A stretch of DNA of 7,303 bases from Acidobacteriota bacterium (lineage in GTDB: Bacteria; Acidobacteriota; Blastocatellia; RBC074). The translations under genes were made by a program, and so were the position numbers. The notes beneath the pieces are model-generated. The model saw only the letters and a program-made list of their open reading frames with translations, had not been told where the DNA came from and ran no database searches. This document shows positions 5,283 to 7,303 of the stretch, piece after piece. Where the stretch lies: contig JAGNMH010000268.1 in assembly GCA_017991275.1 (NCBI GenBank), positions 1-7,303 of the forward strand. Reading direction: 5' to 3'. Position 1 is the stretch's first letter. Every line of letters begins with the position of its first letter.

Positions 5283-7303
5283 TATAGCGAGTCCAGAATC
5301 AGGTTTTGCCAGGCATCAACTTCGCCGCTCCAGCCCGGAGGAATCAGCGTCGTTGATCCGTATTCGATGACAATTGCCGGAGCCGTAATCTTGGCACCGG
5401 GCAGCAAGTTTGCTCTGTCAAAGACGGCGGCTTTGCGGCGTTTGTCGCCCAGCCAGATCAGAGCTTCACGGTTGGGTTTGGCTTTGTAACGGCGAAAGGC
5501 TTTTTCCTGTTTGAGTTGAGGCTTGTCTGTGACGCCGATGGCTCGCAACCGGACGCTTACGATTTCGACGGCTTTGTTTTCGTCGGCGTGGCCGTAACGC
5601 TCGCGGTGAGTTTGGTGGAATTGCGTGATGGCATCAGCGTCCGCTGCGACTTCGAGTTCAAACGATTGGCCGCGATAACGCACGGCCAGCAATCGAACCA
5701 GTTTGGTTTGATCAGGCGCAAAGCCTTCGGCGCGCAAATCGGCTTTGGCCAGTTTTTCCATGGCGGCGAATTCACGTTCTATGCGGCGATGTTGTTTTGA
5801 TTTGTCGTCAAATTCATTTGCGGCGATTGTCAGCATCACGGTGCGTGAATAATCTTTGACCACATCGGCCAGCAAAACCCCGAGCGCGGAAAAGGCTCCG
5901 GGGAAAGAGGGAATCAGCACGCGCGGAATTCGCAAAGCTTCGGCCAATGCCGCCGCGTGCAAACCGCCGGCTCCGCCAAAACTGACCATCGAAAAGCGAC
6001 GTGGGTCGTGGCCGCGTTCAACTGAAACCAGACGCAGAGCCTGTTCCATGTTTGCGTTGGCGACGCGAATGACTCCAAGCGCGGCCTGTTCGCGTGTTAC
6101 CAGTTTTGAAGAGGCACGCGACATGTCGTCGGCCAGACGATCAAGCACAGCGGCGGCTCTGAATTCATCCAAAGCCATTTCGCCTGCCAACAAACCTCCA
6201 CCTGCAAATCTGCCCAAAACCAGATTGGCGTCGGTCACGGTCGGACGAGTTCCGAAACCGTAACACGCCGGGCCGGGGTCGGCTCCGGCTGATTCGGGGC
6301 CGACTCTGAGCGCGCCGCCTTCGTCAACATAGGCAACCGAACCTCCGCCAGCGCCGACGGTGTGAATGTCCAAAACCGGCACGGCGACGGGCAAGCCAGT
6401 GATTTGGGCTTCGTTGGTCGTGCGAGCTTCGCCTTTGCAAAGTGCGACGTCTGTTGAAGTTCCGCCCATATCGAAAGTGACTATGTCGTCGAATCCGGCA
6501 AGTTCGGCAACTCGCATGGCGGCAACGACTCCGCCAGCCGGGCCTGAAAGAATTGTGCGAACGGGTTCTTGTGCGGCGACTTCGGCGGAAATCGAACCGC
6601 CGGAAGATTGCATGATTCGCAGCCGGGTTTCGTCCTGATGTTTGAGCTTGCGAGTTAATCCTACAGTCAATTCGCCTAGATAATTGCTGACTTTCGGAGC
6701 CAGGTAAGCGTTGATGACAACTGTAGAAGTGCGCTCGAACTCACGGTATTCGGGCAGTATTTTGTGTGAGACGGATACAGGAACGCCAAGTGGCTCAAGA
6801 GCTTCGGCGATTTTTTTTTCGTGCTCGGAATTGGCAAAAGAAAAAAGCAGGGAAATGGCGATGGATTCGACTTCAACTGACTTTAACTTTTTCAGCAGCG
6901 CTGCCAGTTCACGTTGAGTTAGCGGTTGAACGACACGAGAATCAGCAGCGATACGCTCTTTGACCCCGAAACGCAGTTCGGCGGGAACCAGCGGGGCAGG
7001 GCGCACAACGGAGAGGTTATAAAGGTCTGGTCGAGCCTGGCGACCGATTTCAATCACGTCTTCAAAACCGGCTGTGGTGACCAATGCAGTGCGCGCGCCT
7101 TTACGTTCCAGCAGGGAATTGGTGGCAACGGTTGTGCCATGAACAATCTCCACTTCAGCATCAACCAAAGCTTCAAACTCATTGTTGATTTGATTCAGGG
7201 CTTGATCAATGCCGGTCAATATGGCCTGAGCAGGGGAGTAAGGCGTCGAAGGAATTTTGAATGAAAGCTGACGTTTTTTGAAGACGACTATAAAGTCTGT
7301 GAA
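5282..7303 (-). CDS. hyuA: Hydantoinase/5-oxoprolinase family, A subunit (HyuA-like), 5' end off the right edge
   Basis: 673 residues are visible. The frame is open to the right edge, and the upstream codons read FTDFIVVFKKRQLSFKIPST. That is the usual continuation of the N-terminal DTGGTFTDF motif, so only about 10 residues are missing and TTG 7219 is not the start. The family uses ATP to open or carboxylate lactams, hydantoins or ketones in the cytoplasm, usually with a HyuB partner. An actin/HSP70-like nucleotide fold is indicated by GTTVATNSLLERKGA (about 56-70), SSGGSI (about 233-238), SGPAGGV (253-259), FDMGGTSTDV (277-286), HTVGAGGGS (314-322) and AGADPGPACYG (339-349). The C-terminal domain contains RYRGQSFELEV and ends in YGSTTLIPPGWSG. 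The exact substrate (hydantoin, 5-oxoproline or acetophenone-like ketone) cannot be told. No hyuB follows it; a partner could lie upstream outside the window. A nine-A run occurs in the coding strand at 6819-6811. The gene is intact, unlike the caspase gene beside it. Confidence 0.93.
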   Translation of the reverse strand, partial: FTDFIVVFKKRQLSFKIPSTPYSPAQAILTGIDQALNQINNEFEALVDAEVEIVHGTTVATNSLLERKGARTALVTTAGFEDVIEIGRQARPDLYNLSVVRPAPLVPAELRFGVKERIAADSRVVQPLTQRELAALLKKLKSVEVESIAISLLFSFANSEHEKKIAEALEPLGVPVSVSHKILPEYREFERTSTVVINAYLAPKVSNYLGELTVGLTRKLKHQDETRLRIMQSSGGSISAEVAAQEPVRTILSGPAGGVVAAMRVAELAGFDDIVTFDMGGTSTDVALCKGEARTTNEAQITGLPVAVPVLDIHTVGAGGGSVAYVDEGGALRVGPESAGADPGPACYGFGTRPTVTDANLVLGRFAGGGLLAGEMALDEFRAAAVLDRLADDMSRASSKLVTREQAALGVIRVANANMEQALRLVSVERGHDPRRFSMVSFGGAGGLHAAALAEALRIPRVLIPSFPGAFSALGVLLADVVKDYSRTVMLTIAANEFDDKSKQHRRIEREFAAMEKLAKADLRAEGFAPDQTKLVRLLAVRYRGQSFELEVAADADAITQFHQTHRERYGHADENKAVEIVSVRLRAIGVTDKPQLKQEKAFRRYKAKPNREALIWLGDKRRKAAVFDRANLLPGAKITAPAIVIEYGSTTLIPPGWSGEVDAWQNLILDSL

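Noticed and set aside
5282..7219. TTG 7219 as the start of the hydantoinase gene
   Set aside because: The same frame stays open to the right edge and encodes FTDFIVV, part of the conserved N-terminal motif, so the true start is beyond the window.
1..7303. CRISPR array, tRNA, rRNA, reverse transcriptase or transposase gene
   Set aside because: None found by reading both strands: no regularly spaced repeats, no tRNA cloverleaf or CCA end noticed, and no YxDD-type or DDE/HUH protein motif in any long frame.

Overview
The window looks like a chromosomal segment of a moderately GC-rich, free-living Gram-negative bacterium. The gene mix (long Tat-exported amidase, DUF4440 lipid-free secreted protein, caspase joined to an FGE-sulfatase/C-type-lectin domain, PIN toxin pair, HyuA-type protein) is what I would expect from soil Acidobacteriota of the Blastocatellia type. 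That assignment is inference from style and content only; no marker gene is present.

Layout. (1) Bases 1-526, minus strand: 5' part of a secreted DUF4440 (NTF2-like fold) protein that runs off the left edge, where the first residues look like the start of an FKBP-type prolyl isomerase domain. (2) A 157-base divergent promoter region. (3) Bases 684-2504, plus strand: a Tat-signal amidase-signature hydrolase with an intact Lys-Ser-Ser triad, followed by a strong hairpin. (4) Bases 2594-3229, plus strand: a two-gene toxin-antitoxin operon (DUF2281-like antitoxin, PIN/VapC toxin). (5) A 143-base convergent gap with two small GC hairpins. (6) Bases 3373-5191, minus strand: two ORFs that read as one caspase (C14)-linker-FGE/C-lectin protein broken by a frameshift inside the caspase domain. 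(7) A palindromic repeat of about 77 bases, with flanking direct repeats, sitting at the caspase 5' end. (8) Bases 5282-7303, minus strand: a hydantoinase/oxoprolinase A-subunit gene that runs off the right edge, lacking only its first few codons. No gene-free stretch exceeds 300 bases.

Most notable point. The last 100 or so bases of the FGE-type domain have the layout of the variable region of a diversity-generating retroelement (DGR) target. A conserved GGSW is followed by a stretch in which 28 successive codons all end in C or T, then by a conserved IGFRVV ending. Two short hairpins lie just after the stop codon. No reverse transcriptase, Avd or template repeat is in the window. The claim is therefore that this is a DGR target or a DGR-derived relic whose retroelement would lie elsewhere in the genome. 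The caspase domain would be the effector and the C-lectin fold the diversified sensor.

The toxin-antitoxin pair, the repeat and the caspase-FGE gene together form an accessory island of about 2.7 kb between two metabolic genes. The caspase-FGE gene shows signs of decay (frameshift, repeat-derived 5' end) while its neighbours are intact.
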